DNA of 64,000 bases from Schistosoma haematobium (Eukaryota > Platyhelminthes > Trematoda > Strigeidida > Schistosomatidae). Position 1 is the first letter of the stretch, and each line of letters opens with the position of its first letter. Below are positions 32,600 to 43,369 of the stretch, in pieces. The stretch spans positions 4,916,458 through 4,980,457 of the forward strand of contig NC_067202.1 of the NCBI RefSeq assembly GCF_000699445.3, in the 5' to 3' direction. Position numbers and translations under genes: made by a program. The notes under the pieces were generated by a model. That model ran no database searches and had not been told where the DNA came from. It saw only the letters and a program-made list of their open reading frames with translations.

Positions 32600-32755
32600 A
32601 AGGGGTTTGTGGAGATTTTAGAAATCTTCACAGATTGAAATCATGAGTCAGTTGAAGCTAGATCACCATTGAAAACCTGGAAGCACTGGACGGCCGTTTC
32701 ATGATTTCAATCTGTGAAAATTTCTAAAATCTCCACAAACCCCTTCTGATAATAA
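32600..32755. mobile_element. HH-SINE end fragment, foldback
   Basis: A minus-strand 3' module (gattgaaatcatgagtcag ... gcactggacggccgtttc) is joined directly to catgatttcaatctgtg, its own inverted terminus, and ctccacaaaccccttctg. It forms the 5' end of the copy that follows. Confidence 0.75.
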
Positions 32756-32756
32756 T

Positions 32757-33095
32757 CATCTGCTCACTATTGACTGACTTCAAGAAGCCGTTACCAGTGG
32801 AGTTCAACCAGGTCCGTTGTGAGATATCAGCTCACTGAAGACAATGGTATATGATGGCGCAACTTCGTGGATTGGTTGAAGTTAGACATTAACACCATTG
32901 GATGCCGGCTCAGTGGTCTAATGGTTAAGTGCTCGCGCGCGAAGCCAGTAGGTCCTGGGTTCAGATCCCGTGGGGTGCGAGATCGCGGATGCGCACTGCT
33001 GAGGAGTCCCATACTAGAACGAAACGGCCGTCCAGTGCTTCCAGGTTTCCTATGGTGGTCTAGCTTCAAATGACTCATGATTTCAATCTGTGAAA
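32757..33095 (+). mobile_element. HH-SINE with well-kept promoter and ribozyme
   Basis: Body, A box ggctcagtggtctaatgg (32905-32922), B box gggttcagatcccg, then the hammerhead and 3' end ctcatgatttcaatctgtg. The terminus mirrors the start of the fragment before it, so together (32600-33095) they make one bipartite element. Confidence 0.85.
32993..33038 (+). ncRNA. hammerhead ribozyme in HH-SINE
   Basis: Stem I GCACTG/CAGTGC is perfect. The core CTGAGGA, GAAA and the GTC triplet are intact. Stem III ACGG/CCGT is perfect. Stem II GTCC/GAAC has one C-A mismatch. The cut would fall after 33032. Confidence 0.75.
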
Positions 33096-33192
33096 ATACA
33101 TATGATCCATATTTAGTAAGTAGTCAATATAGGTAAACATCTCCGGTATAATTTACATAATAATTGAAACCAACTTTATTGTAAACATTTTC

Positions 33193-33885
33193 GGCAAGAC
33201 TATAATTTATGGATGAGTCAATCCGAAGCGTTTAAGCGATCGCGGTGCTAATTTCAGTGTCTGATGCGCATGTACGATCGGTTCATAGCGGATTTTAGAG
33301 AAAACGTAATAATTGACTACTACTTGTGGACTTTGTGCAGACTACCATGACGATATTGTCTTTTAATGCAATATCTGTTAGAGTAGGAAGTCTGATAAAA
33401 TAGGATTTTTTTTGCTCAATCCAGATTGAAACTAAGGCAAATTATAAAAATTTTCGAAGAAACGGATAATAAAAACATCCGTAACGCTGACTGCAGCCGG
33501 ATACTACAATATATACGGATCATTGGAGAGCGTACAGATTCCTACGTAGACTTGGTTATGTGCATCGCGTTGTTGTTCACAAGTGAACCCAACATTGAAA
33601 GTGCATACAAACAGCATTGAAGCTATGTGTTCGAGTCTGAAAGAGATTTTTTGTAACCATATCACAACTCCATAAGCCGACTATCATGGAGACAAATGAA
33701 TGATTCCCTCTACCACATGCATTACGATTTTAGAACCTCTGAACCTATTAAAAACGTTGATAAGTTTTTGAACCATGTAAAAGACGTGTATCCATTTTAA
33801 TTCTTTAGTTTTTTACTAACTCTTTTCTGATTGGTTAATATTTCACAAGGTCGTTCAAAGGTCATTCATAAGTTAAAGTCTCCCC
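33193..33885 (+). mobile_element. Merlin-like DNA transposon (decayed)
   Basis: Terminal inverted repeats: ggcaagactataatttatgg at the left, and ggggagactttaacttatg read inward from the right. Flanks acattttc and aaattttc give an 8-bp TSD with one difference. Inside, near 33598, VHTNSIEAM followed by a Ser/Leu-Lys stretch matches the end of ISXO2-like transposases (NIEAMWSRLK), and MHYDFRTSEP is in another frame. It is dead. Merlin elements move by cut and paste with a DDE-type enzyme. Confidence 0.85.
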
Positions 33886-34184
33886 AAATTTTCTTCATAT
33901 GTATATATGATATAACATAAGAAGACATGTAGAAATCTAATTCAATGTTCAATGTGTCACAATTAATTTCAATAATGAAATAATTTGTAGAAACAATCAA
34001 TATCAGTTATGTATACATAAATTTGGTTTAAGACAAGGCTAAATGCTTGTTTTATGACTATACAGATTCCCATTAACAATATATAACTAATCCATCAAAT
34101 TATGTAATAAGGAATATGAATGATATTTTCAAAGAAAAGCACCAGTTGTAATAATAATATATTCATTTTTATAAGAAGAATTTT
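33886..34184. other. nothing recognised
   Basis: AT-rich DNA between a transposon and an inverted-repeat arm. Confidence 0.5.
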
Positions 34185-34994
34185 TTGTGGGATTCCTCAA
34201 CAGTGCGCATGAACGATCCAGTCTCGCGAGATTCGAAACCAGGACCCATTGGTCTTGCGCACGAGCGCTTAACTACTAGACCACTGAACCGACCGATATC
34301 CAATGGTGTTAATGTCTAACTTCAACTAATTCACGAAATTGAGCGATACGTCCACTATTGTTTTCAATGAGTTACTATCTCACAAAAGACCCGGTTGAAC
34401 TCCACTGATCACTTCTTCTCACTAGAACTCCAGTATATACATTATGAAGCCAGTCACTAGTAGATGTGCACTGCTGAACAGTTCCACAATAGGACGAAAC
34501 GACCGTCTAGTGTTTGCAGGTTTTCCAAGCTGGTGTAGCTTCAATTGATCCATGATCTCAATTATTGAAATATTTAGTTTTGTAGAATAATGTTCAAACA
34601 TATTACTGATTATTTGTTTCAAGTATAACATTTGAACGAAGTTTCATTTTCAAGTGATTATACTTTCTAAAATTCATAGTAAGAACTTATAACATCAGAT
34701 TATGTATCTCGACACTAGCCACCGTGTGATGGACTGTTCAATGTTAGACAACCATTGAAAAGCTGGGAGTAATGATTGGTCGTTTCATAACAATGTAGGA
34801 CTCCTCAGCAATGTGAATCTACCATGTTGCACGCTGGAATCGAAACCAAAACATTTAATCTTAATGATTTCAATGAAATTCAACAATTTCCACAACAACT
34901 AACTGAAAATAATCAATATTGACTAATCATATTCAATATTGAATGAATTCAGTAGAGAAATTTCGTTTTTTCCTATTAGTTACACATCACTGAT
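34185..34994. repeat. long inverted repeat, right arm
   Basis: Reverse complement of 6821-7632. It includes a minus HH-SINE body (34200-34455; B-box complement gagattcgaaaccagg, A-box complement ctagaccactgaaccg) and a plus 3' module (34463-34570), followed by the same non-repeat DNA as the left arm. Confidence 0.85.
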
Positions 34995-35094
34995 TGTACA
35001 CTTATAGACATATTGATAAGATTTGAATTACTCTATTGTTAATATTGAAGACTAAATTTTGATAACTTGTAGCTGATATTTTCAAACCTATAAT

Positions 35095-35370
35095 AGGAAT
35101 GTTGTGTGAATTACTTATATCCACATAAGTAGTATACAACAATAGTCAAGAATAAAATGTATTTCAGGAGAAGATCGAAAAAGAAAGAATGGGAATGGAA
35201 AGCAATTTGTATGAAAACGCATGAACAGTAAAATCTGAGACGATTGGCTGAGATTTGTAAAAGGAATAGTCAAGTTTGAGACAAATGATTGAAATTTTTG
35301 CAAATTAACGACTTACTGTATAGATCTTAGATTTTAGTAAGAGATTCTGTAATATTCTGATACATTCACT
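35095..35370 (+). repeat. repeat E copy
   Basis: gttgtgtgaattacttatatcc ahead of agatcgaaaaagaaagaatg and gcaatttgtatgaaaacgc; the order matches 29918-30190. Confidence 0.6.
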
Positions 35371-35428
35371 TTACTACGGTTGTTCACCACGGTTGTTCAC
35401 TACAGTTGTTCACTACAGTTGTTCATAG
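35371..35428. repeat. 15-bp tandem repeat, four copies
   Basis: ctacggttgttcac and close variants repeat four times at the 3' edge of the repeat E copy. Confidence 0.8.
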
Positions 35429-35749
35429 TATGAAAACCATACTCACTGAGTAATTTATCAGTTATCTGGTCATGATAGTTTAGTGGATAAAGGATTTAGC
35501 ATTTAAAACAATGTACATTAGGATTGAGTTTCAAAGTGAACATTAACACAGGTTCATTCGAATTATCGAATTCAAGTAGACTGAAACGCTTGTTTTTGAT
35601 TCCATTACTAGGCGTAATCCATATATTCGATGAAATCAATACACGTGTCCCGTAATAATTTTTTGATATTAATATCAGTCATGAGAGGATGTGTTAGATA
35701 ACAATAATAAAGTATTTAAGGAAATACTGATCAGCGTTTTTTTAGCAAG

Positions 35750-35850
35750 GTTGTTTTTTATGGGATGGGGTTGTTGATCCTATGTCTAACCCACTTTCTT
35801 TTGTGTTGGCTTTGGACCTGTAGTAACCCTAGAAAAGCTACAGGTGAATG
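35750..35850 (-). mobile_element. RTE-like LINE 5'UTR fragment
   Basis: Minus-orientation leader (tgggatggggttgttgatcc, ttggctttggacctgtag, aaaagctacaggt). No coding part is attached. Confidence 0.6.
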
Positions 35851-35939
35851 TAATAATTAACCAATAAATGAAATAATAGTATTAATGTAGCGTGTTGTGG
35901 AGATTTTTGAGTTTTTACGATATACATCATAGACTTATT

Positions 35940-36195
35940 TTAGTTATTTAATCCCGAAAAACGAGGAAGCACTGGATACTTATTTCATCATAGTATGTAA
36001 GTCATTAACAGAGTAGATCAACGATGGTTGTGTAATATCTCAAACTGATTGAAGCTAGAAGTGAAAAACACTTGAAACCAACTCAGTTGTATGAATGTCT
36101 TGGGTTCAATTACGAATGGAATGGTGAATACACGCTACTGAGAAGTCTCATATTAGGACGAAACATCTGTCTAATGCATCGTACCTGTTTATCCA
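35940..36195. mobile_element. degenerate HH-SINE pieces
   Basis: A minus piece (gaggaagcactggatac) and a plus piece (cttgggttcaattacgaat, ctactgagaagtctcatatt, aggacgaaacatctgtc). Both are old copies. Confidence 0.5.
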
Positions 36196-36219
36196 ATGGA
36201 GTGAAGTTCGAATTCACTA

Positions 36220-36300
36220 AATGTTATTCTACTTATATCCCGGAGTCCCGGAGTAAACATCAACTCTGGGATGCAGGTACATTCAGCTGACGATATGAAT
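36220..36300 (+). mobile_element. Smα hammerhead half
   Basis: aactctgggatgcaggtac then attcagctgacgat. The element stops in the middle of the ribozyme core. Confidence 0.6.
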
Positions 36301-36304
36301 TTTA

Positions 36305-36944
36305 AAAGGAGAATACAAAACAGTTATCCATTCAATATAGGAACATCTAATCAACTCTGGACATGCCATTCTGAAAAAGTTTTTCTTTAAAATGATCTAC
36401 ACAATCAAGGGAAAATAAGTCGAGTTAAAAACTTAAACCCGTACTCTGAGTGCAAAATGATACGTCTAATCATTCATCCTTCCTTGACCCTAATTCCCTT
36501 CTACAATATATGCTGACCTTGGTTTGTTTTTATTATTATTTCGTGATCAGTTATTATTATTATTATTATCCTTTAATAATTTTTTTTTATAATTATTATT
36601 CAGTTATAATTATGACCTTTATGTCACAATTGATTGATCACTGGGTGGTGATCAATCTCATGCTTGTCTAGTCCCTATTAGTGCAGATCGAATGCTATCG
36701 ATCATGTTGCAATGACCTTTATGTTTTATATTCTGGTTTATATATATCAAGCGGACAATTATCCTTCATCACTCTGACCCGTAAATTATTTTCATCTACC
36801 TATTCTTCTCGTACCCTACTGATGATTACGTAATCTCTTTTAGATATTTAATATCTCGAATCACTTTGTGAGGCAATTTGTTCTATTCTTCTGTAAACTT
36901 ATATACTCACCAACCAACTATAAATATGAATGTACAACTTAAGT
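36305..36944. other. AT-rich, nothing recognised
   Basis: Contains TTA/ATT runs near 36530-36600. No gene or known element was recognised. Confidence 0.5.
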
Positions 36945-36958
36945 AAAATGATTTCATT

Positions 36959-37408
36959 TTGATTGAGATCATGAACTGATTGATGTTAGACCACCGTTGG
37001 AAAGCTAGAAGCATTGGATAATTAACAGCATTAATAATGAACATGTGCTTACTTGTGATTATCTTCGTGAGGGAATTCTCGGAGTTCTAGTGAGAAGCCG
37101 TGACCAGTGGAGTTATTCCATGTCTGGTAGAAACAGGTATCTATCTCAGTACAATGAAAAATGATCGCGCAATTTCGTGGATCGGTTGATGTTAGACAGT
37201 AACAGCATCGGATGTCGGCTCAGTGGTCCAGTTGGTTGAGCCCTGAGTTCGAATCCCGAGAGCGGGATCGTGGATGAGCACAGCTGAGGAATCCCACAAC
37301 AGGACAAAACGGCCGTCCAGTGCTTCCAGATTTCCAACAGTGGTCTAACATCGATCGGTTCATGTTCTCAATCAAAAACTTAATAATCTTTACAACCCCT
37401 ATACTGAT
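36959..37408 (+). mobile_element. HH-SINE, full-length, with 14-bp TSD
   Basis: Flanked on both sides by aaaatgatttcatt (36945-36958 and 37409-37422). Starts ttgattgagatcatgaactg, has a short inverted piece, body, A-box region ggctcagtggtccagttgg, B box gagttcgaatcccg, hammerhead with AAAA in place of GAAA (dead), and 3' end cccctatactgat. The long TSD is typical of LINE-driven insertion. Confidence 0.9.
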
Positions 37409-37699
37409 AAAATGATTTCATTGAAAAGAATTCTCTCGATTTTCATTCAATGACATAATGGGTTATTTTAATTTAGCCAATTAGTCATATCTGTTGGTTA
37501 TATATGTTCAATTGTATAATATTGTGAATGTATTCAATCTAAACTATACAATTATGACTGTAAATAAATCATTTAAAAAGTGATGTATTCGCACATCAGA
37601 TCAATTTATTTTCGGTGGTCAAATCTATATCATTAGCCTTGATGCTTACAGTACGTGCCGTTGGATTCGAAGTTTTCAGCACCCAGGCACACACATATA

Positions 37700-37843
37700 T
37701 ATAACTCTTCCTAGAGCGTCTCTGGGGCCACTGCCGATCCCAAACCCAGACAAAGGAGCAGGGTTGGGTATGGGGTTAGCGACCCCGTCCCGTAGAAAAC
37801 TAACTCATCAGAAAAAACGCTAACTAGGAAAGAATAATTCGAA

Positions 37844-37907
<64 letters not shown>

Positions 37908-38650
37908 ATCTGGCCCTTCTATCCCGAACGCAACAACAAATGCAGGAGAAGACGAACAGTGTAGCAGAAGCTTCAGCAGCAGTAGGTCTCAATATACACA
38001 ATCCAATCACAATTGACGGAGAAGATTTGGAAGATGTAAAAACCTTTACGTATTTGGGCAGCATCATTGATGAACAGGGTGGATCTGATGCAGATGTGAA
38101 GGCGCGGATCGGCAAAACAAGAGCAGCATATTTACAACTGAGGAACATCTGGAACTCAAAGCAACTGTCAACCAATGCCAAATTCAGGACTTTCAATACA
38201 AATGTTAAGACAGTTCTACTGTATAGGGCAGAAACCTGGAGAACTACGAAAGCCATCATCCAGAAAATACAGGTGTTTACTAACAGTTGTCTACGCAAAA
38301 TACTTCAGATCCGTTGGTCGGACACAATTAGCAACAACCTACTATGGGAGAGAACAAACCAGATCCCAGTGGAGGAAGAAATCAGGAAGAAGCGCTGGAA
38401 GTGGATAGGACATACATTGAGGAAATCACCCAACTGCATCACAAGACAAGCCCTCACATGGAATCCTCAAGGCAAAGGAGAAGAGGAAGACCAAAGAACA
38501 CATTACGCCGAGAAATGGAAATAGACATGAGAAAAATGAACAAGAATTGGATGGAACTAGAAAAGAAGGCCCAGGACAGAGTGGGTTGAAGAATGCTGGT
38601 CGGCGGCCCATGCTCCATTGGGAGTAACAGGCGTAAGTAAGTAAGTATAT
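37700..38650 (+). pseudogene. RTE-like LINE, internally deleted
   Basis: Begins with the family 5'UTR (ctggggccactgccgatcc ... gggtatggggttagcgacc). A (TA)n tract at 37848-37902 follows, and the frame then resumes exactly at the reverse-transcriptase catalytic box, reading [17 protein letters not shown] where the family would have ADD. The C-terminal part follows: [58 protein letters not shown] and [13 protein letters not shown]. About fifteen codons after GLNIH are missing, and a frameshift near 38470 moves the end ([20 protein letters not shown]) into another frame. The tail is aacaggcgtaagtaagtaag. The endonuclease and most of the polymerase are absent. In an intact element ORF2 nicks DNA and copies RNA. 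Confidence 0.85.
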
Positions 38651-39137
38651 ATATAGAGAGAGAGTGATTTGTGTCAGTATTTACAACTATTGTTGCTAAC
38701 TAATTAAATACATCTCTCCAATTGATTAGCTCATGAAAAACACCCATAGAAACTACTTAACTGGCTAAAAATTATCAACTGTCAATTAGTATATTTTTCA
38801 ACTTGATAAATTCAAGTTTTTTTATTTTGAAATTTCATACTAATATGAATGTTAACTATTCTCTACCGCTTATTCTCTTAGTGATTTTGTATCTCATTAT
38901 CATTCCATTTTTTTCTTCTTTACTGACAATCATTATTGTCCTTTATTCATTACAAGTATCTTAATATTACTCTCAGTATTCTTTTATTATATCCTTTATT
39001 ATATGATTAATCACTATGTTTCACTTCATTTAACTTTTAACCTAAACGGTTATAAAAATTAGGCATGGTTATCTGTGTTCTGACTGTGTGACGTTCTTCG
39101 TATAGTTGTTTATAATGCCTTTTTTTGTCGTGCTGTC
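38651..39137. other. nothing recognised
   Basis: AT-rich DNA with a short AG run near 38655. No feature was recognised. Confidence 0.5.
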
Positions 39138-39200
39138 TAGGAGAATACTGATCGGCGGCATATGCTCCATTGGGGTAACAGGCGTAAGTAAGCAAATTGT
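39138..39200 (+). mobile_element. RTE-like LINE 3' tail
   Basis: ctgatcggcggcatatgctc followed by attggggtaacaggcgtaag: only the last codons and the tail remain. Confidence 0.7.
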
Positions 39201-39365
39201 GTTGTCTTTAGAGTTAATTGAATCTTATTACAATTTGATAGAGCTATAATTAAGTGTTATTAATGTATTAATCTTAATGTAGATCATTGTTTTAATAGTT
39301 CTGTGGTAGAAATAGACGACCTAATCAACGAGTTAGTCAACATCTATCTTCACTGCCGAAAGTAT

Positions 39366-39870
39366 TTATTATTTATTTATTTGAACATATAAATATTGGT
39401 ACAAAGGGGCACCGAATACATTTACGCCACACAAGTCAGTTGATTTTTATGTGGGCTGTGATACTACCCCGGTGTCCAAACCGACGTAGGTGGTTTTCTT
39501 AGAGAGCCACACCCGGAGCCCTTGACCTAAAGGTCTAATCCACAAGGCAGTCCCATGGTAGCTGGTGATCAACAATGGGTTCATACGCCATTTATTCCTT
39601 CAGGATATTGGAGTTTATGTGCACCATTTGTTTGGAATCAGGATTTTTCAACTGTCCTAGGTGGACCCTCCGTATCTACCAACCCGGTTAAGGCGCTAGA
39701 CATTCGCTTTTTGTCCCCTCAATTTCGTAAGCAACACCCACGCCTCGAGAAAGCAGTGAGTAAGACTTCCCTGTAAGTGTCTGTATACATGTGGCTATGT
39801 GAGAGTATTTCGAGAGGGAAAGCTAACTCTCCCCACCCTCGACCGTACCAGAGCATTTGGTAGCCCGTAT
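39366..39870 (+). mobile_element. repeat B copy
   Basis: Begins tatttatttatttgaacat, then ggtacaaaggggcaccg, ctgatgatcaacaatgg-like sequence, cttcaggatattggag, aggcgctagacattcgc and agagcatttgg. A 73-codon open frame (39555-39776; GYWSLCAPFVWNQDF) is echoed at 54017-54250 (GYWSPCAPLVWNQGF), so the repeat may once have coded for protein. Confidence 0.7.
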
Positions 39871-40382
39871 AAGGGTACCAATAAAACAATAATTGGCTCT
39901 ACTCTTTTACACTTGGTCAACAAAGTTCATGTAGTAGATAGAAATAAATCATCTTGTTCTTATCACAACTATTATACCCGACATCACACGATCAATCTTT
40001 ACTTCATACTGAATATATATCTAGTTATGTAATCTTTTTTCATTGTAGTCATTGACTTATAAATTGCCTTGATTAGTTTACTATATTCATATAACCATAT
40101 AAATGTTACTAAATTAGAGTAAAGCCTAATGAGGATCTAATTAAACACAGTATTGTTTGTTTATATTCTCCTACTGTAAATCCTTTAATTGTAATGGTTT
40201 GGGAAAACAATTTTAAGTGTTTTATAGTTTATCTTGAAATAAGTAACAGTTTTACTATCCACTTTGTATTGTTAAGTACTAACCTGTCACTTCCGTTGAC
40301 CTAAATATTTAATGGCTATATGTAATATACATAATTAGTACAAGGCTTTTGCTTAGATTATTAAATTTGTGTAAGTTTTAAA
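39871..40382. other. nothing recognised
   Basis: AT-rich DNA without visible features. Confidence 0.5.
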
Positions 40383-40590
40383 TCACAAACTGATCTTCAC
40401 TAGATTGTCATTGAAAATCAAGGAAAACCATACAACTATCTGGTTGTAGTATGGAGTTCTTCAACGGCGCGTATTCATAAACAAGCCATCAGAGATCGAA
40501 CTCAGGAAGTTCCATGAATCAATTTTAACATTTAGAAAACTGAGTTACCAATCAATGGTAATAACATGTTAATTCAATCAGTTCATGGTA
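40383..40590 (-). mobile_element. HH-SINE, decayed subfamily
   Basis: Minus orientation: tcacaaactgatcttcac, gttcttcaacggcgcgtat, and atcgaactcagg (B-box complement). It resembles the subfamily at 56213. Confidence 0.5.
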
Positions 40591-40850
40591 ATGCTCTACG
40601 GTCTTCATCATTTTCCCTCATTTAATAATAATAATAATAACATTGGTATCAGAAGGGGTTTTATGGAGGTTGTAGTAATTTAGGTAATTGAGATCATGAG
40701 TCATTTGAAGCTAGACCACCATAGAAAACCTGGTGAGAATATGGTGGAAAATCTGTTGTGAGATAGTAACTCACTGAAGACACTGGTGCATGTATCGCTC
40801 AATTTCGTGGATTAGTTGAAGTTAGACATTAATATCATTGGGTACCGGCC

Positions 40851-40914
40851 GGCTCATTGGTCCAGTGATTAAGCACTCGCGCTCGAGACTAATAGGTCCT
40901 GAGTTCGAACTCCG
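40851..40914 (+). promoter_or_regulatory. internal Pol III promoter (A and B boxes) of HH-SINE
   Basis: A-box-like ggctcattggtc at 40851-40862 and B-box-like gagttcgaactcc at 40901-40913, about 50 bp apart. The layout is that of a tRNA gene without a foldable tRNA around it. Confidence 0.65.
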
Positions 40915-40934
40915 CGAGGCGGGGTCGCGGAGGT

Positions 40935-40980
40935 GCACTACTGAGGAGTTCCACGATAGGACGAAACGATCGTACAGTGC
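40935..40980 (+). ncRNA. hammerhead ribozyme in HH-SINE
   Basis: Stem I GCACT/AGTGC (innermost pair mismatched), core CTGAGGA, stem II GTTC/GGAC with a wobble pair, GAAA, stem III ACGA/TCGT, and a GTA triplet. GTA is a permitted but slower cleavage triplet than GTC. Confidence 0.7.
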
Positions 40981-41334
40981 TTGTAGGTTATCCATAGTGA
41001 TCTAGCTTCAATTGACTCATGATCTCACCTATTGAAATAATAACATTATTACTAAGACAAAATAAAACCCTTCAATCCTTATTAATCAATTCAGTTTTCA
41101 GAAATGCAAAAAAAATGGACAAATACAGTCATAGCAACGAAACATACTAGTTGTAATCAACGTTAAAACTGATCAGATGACCTCTATTCCTTTTCTATTT
41201 AAAACTAGGCACATAATTATTATTTAATCATTTCTATATACAAAAACTATACTCATATACATTTGGTTTAGGGTCAAATTAATCAACATATTTACCGTAA
41301 GAAAAGAATAGAAAGTAGGAGTTGATAGGTAAAA

Positions 41335-41795
41335 TGTTAGATTCATAAGCTGATCCAAGCTAGATAACCATTCGAAACATGTGAAAAAACTACAATCTTC
41401 ACAAATACCTATTCTGATAGTAATCATGTGCTCACTAGTGACTGAATTCCTTCACGTTCTAGTGAGAAGTTATGACCAGTGGAGTCTAATCCGTGTGGAG
41501 TGTTAGACAGTTGTCCACCTCAGACAATAGATGATGGCTTGCACAAGATAATGTGTTGTTTGAAGTTAGATATTAATATCGTTAGATGCCAGCTCAGTGA
41601 TGTAGAGGTTAAGCGTTAATGCGTGCGATCGAAGGTCCTGTGTTTGAGTCCCATGTGTAGGATCGTTGAGCAATCCCATACTAGGACGAAACGATCGTCG
41701 AATTCTTCCAGGTTTTCAATGATGGTCTAGTTTAGATTGACTTATGAATTTAACTGTTAAAATACTACAATCTCTACAAATCCTCATACTAGTAA
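41335..41795 (+). mobile_element. HH-SINE, diverged, nearly full-length
   Basis: gattcataagctgatcc at the start, body from gtgctcactagtgactg, A box agctcagtgatgtagagg, B box tgtgtttgagtccc, then a shortened hammerhead (ttgagcaatcccatactagg) and ctacaaatcctcatactag at the end. Confidence 0.75.
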
Positions 41796-41973
41796 GCAGA
41801 ATTTAATGACACTTGAAGTGAAAGGTACTGGGTTTGAATTTCAGTATGTTTAAAACAAAAATTTTGGTATGGGCAGATTGAGTTGATGAGTCCTACACAA
41901 GATAATATACACATATTGGACTACACAACTAGTCCCTATCTAAATGTTAAGAGAATAATAACTTGTAGCTAAA

Positions 41974-42204
41974 TCAAAATATAGAGATAATCCGCTCTGG
42001 ATTAATATAAATGTGATCATTTTCACAAGTTAACATAAACCTTTCCAGATCTAACTCAAAAAGCTTTGATATGATTTCAAGTGTACCAGGCTTTGCATCA
42101 GTATAATCAGACAGTTGTATGCTCAAAATATTTGACTTACCCTTGGCCGTTTTCGATGTTTTTTTTCCTGAACTGTATAACAACTCAGTGCTAACAATAT
42201 ACAT
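41974..42204 (-). other. 76-codon open frame, unrecognised
   Basis: Reads with mixed composition (KKTSKTAKGKSNILSIQLSD ... ISKLFELDLERFMLTCEND), unlike the repeat-driven frames nearby. It is not inside a recognised repeat. It could be an exon or an old gene fragment. No domain, splice sites or start context are convincing. Confidence 0.35.
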
Positions 42205-42426
42205 TCATTTGTTATTACAAAATTAACTACAAACTATTCCGATGATGTTATACACTATAAAACTCAAATGCAAACAACATAGTTACTGGTACACTTTTTT
42301 TAAACCTTGTTTATCTTTTTGAAGAGATAGGAGTATTGAATTCATTGGAATTCATGTAACTTATATTGACTGAATGAAACGAAAGTACTGTTGTGACTTT
42401 AGATATCAGTAGTATATAATGATTAG

Positions 42427-42429
42427 TAA

Positions 42430-42464
<35 letters not shown>

Positions 42465-42560
42465 TGCTGCCGGTTTCAGGCCCGGGTAAATGGGGAGGGT
42501 TAGGTATGGGGTTAGCAACCTTACCCCATAGAAAACAACTATGCCATAAAAAAAATATAC
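42427..42560 (+). mobile_element. (TA)n and RTE-like LINE 5'UTR fragment
   Basis: A TA run to 42460 is followed by the sense leader gggttgctgccggtttcagg and aggtatggggttagcaacc. The 37.8-kb copy also has TA next to RTE sequence. Confidence 0.65.
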
Positions 42561-42767
42561 TAGCCAGAATACTTGAAAGTAAGACAGGAGTTTCTTGTAG
42601 TACTGCATAACTGGTGTTCCACTAAAACAAAAATTTTCGTTTTAAGTAGAACTTATTTTCATCAAAATGAGTAATAAACAAACAACCAATTCTCAATCTT
42701 ATGCTAATCATCATGACAATTTGGGGGAATAGTAATTAAATAAATACTACTACTACCAATTAATTCA

Positions 42768-42995
42768 GTCAGTCAGTCAATTACAGCGTAGGACCAGGCA
42801 CATATATTCATCGATCCAAGTTGCCATACTCATTAGCACAGCAAGATGAACACCGGATTTATAAGAGTAGTTAAATCAAAGGTGGCAATATATAAAAGAA
42901 AGATTGCATATAAGGATATAGTACAGGAAGAAAGAATTAGTTGGTAGAAAGAAAGATTTGAAATCTCGCTCTAAATTACACATTGGAGCCTTCAA
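42768..42995 (-). mobile_element. LINE 3'UTR fragment (second family)
   Basis: The minus strand of cagcgtaggaccaggcac and aagttgccatactcattagc matches the 3' sequence after the LINE at 48402 (gaggtatgacaacttg, gtacctggtcctac). Confidence 0.55.
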
Positions 42996-43369
42996 CATAC
43001 GCTTTATTAACTATACTATACTTATCTTAAATACTTCATCATTATCATTCATACAAAACTCTTAAGAATAAACATCATACACATGGAACATATGAATAGT
43101 TTCATGAACTTAGCTCTTTGTATCCTCATCGATATTTAGAATAAAAGTATATATCCAATTGTTCACCGTGGACATAATTCAACTATAGTTTAACTTATAA
43201 ATTACCTAATATATTACTAAAACGTTCCAGCTAGGTAGGAGGGGGGGGGTAAATCTAATTTTAAAGCTTCCAGATAGTTACTTTCAATCATCTATAAAGA
43301 TAATGTCATACTATTATTTACTGAATATTATGGAAACATACAAAAATTAATATTCAATTGAATAGATGG
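42996..43369. other. nothing recognised
   Basis: AT-rich DNA with a G run near 43242. No feature was recognised. Confidence 0.5.

Larger units (their letters stand above)
40645..41035 (+). mobile_element. HH-SINE, complete, with 12-bp TSD
   Basis: Bounded by aataataacatt on both sides (40633-40644 and 41036-41047). Order: 5' terminus ggtatcagaaggggtttt, an inverted copy of the 3' module (gagatcatgagtcatttg ... aaaacctgg), body, A box, B box, hammerhead, and 3' terminus gactcatgatctcacctattg. With exact ends, this 391-bp copy is the best reference for the family here. Confidence 0.92.

Noticed and set aside
37711..38298. 195-codon minus-strand frame over the RTE-like copy
   Set aside because: Antisense of the LINE ORF and TA tract. 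Sense-strand codons carry the family signature.
40851..40914. True tRNA gene
   Set aside because: A and B boxes are present, but no acceptor stem, anticodon arm or T-stem pairing is found. The segment is part of a SINE with TSDs.
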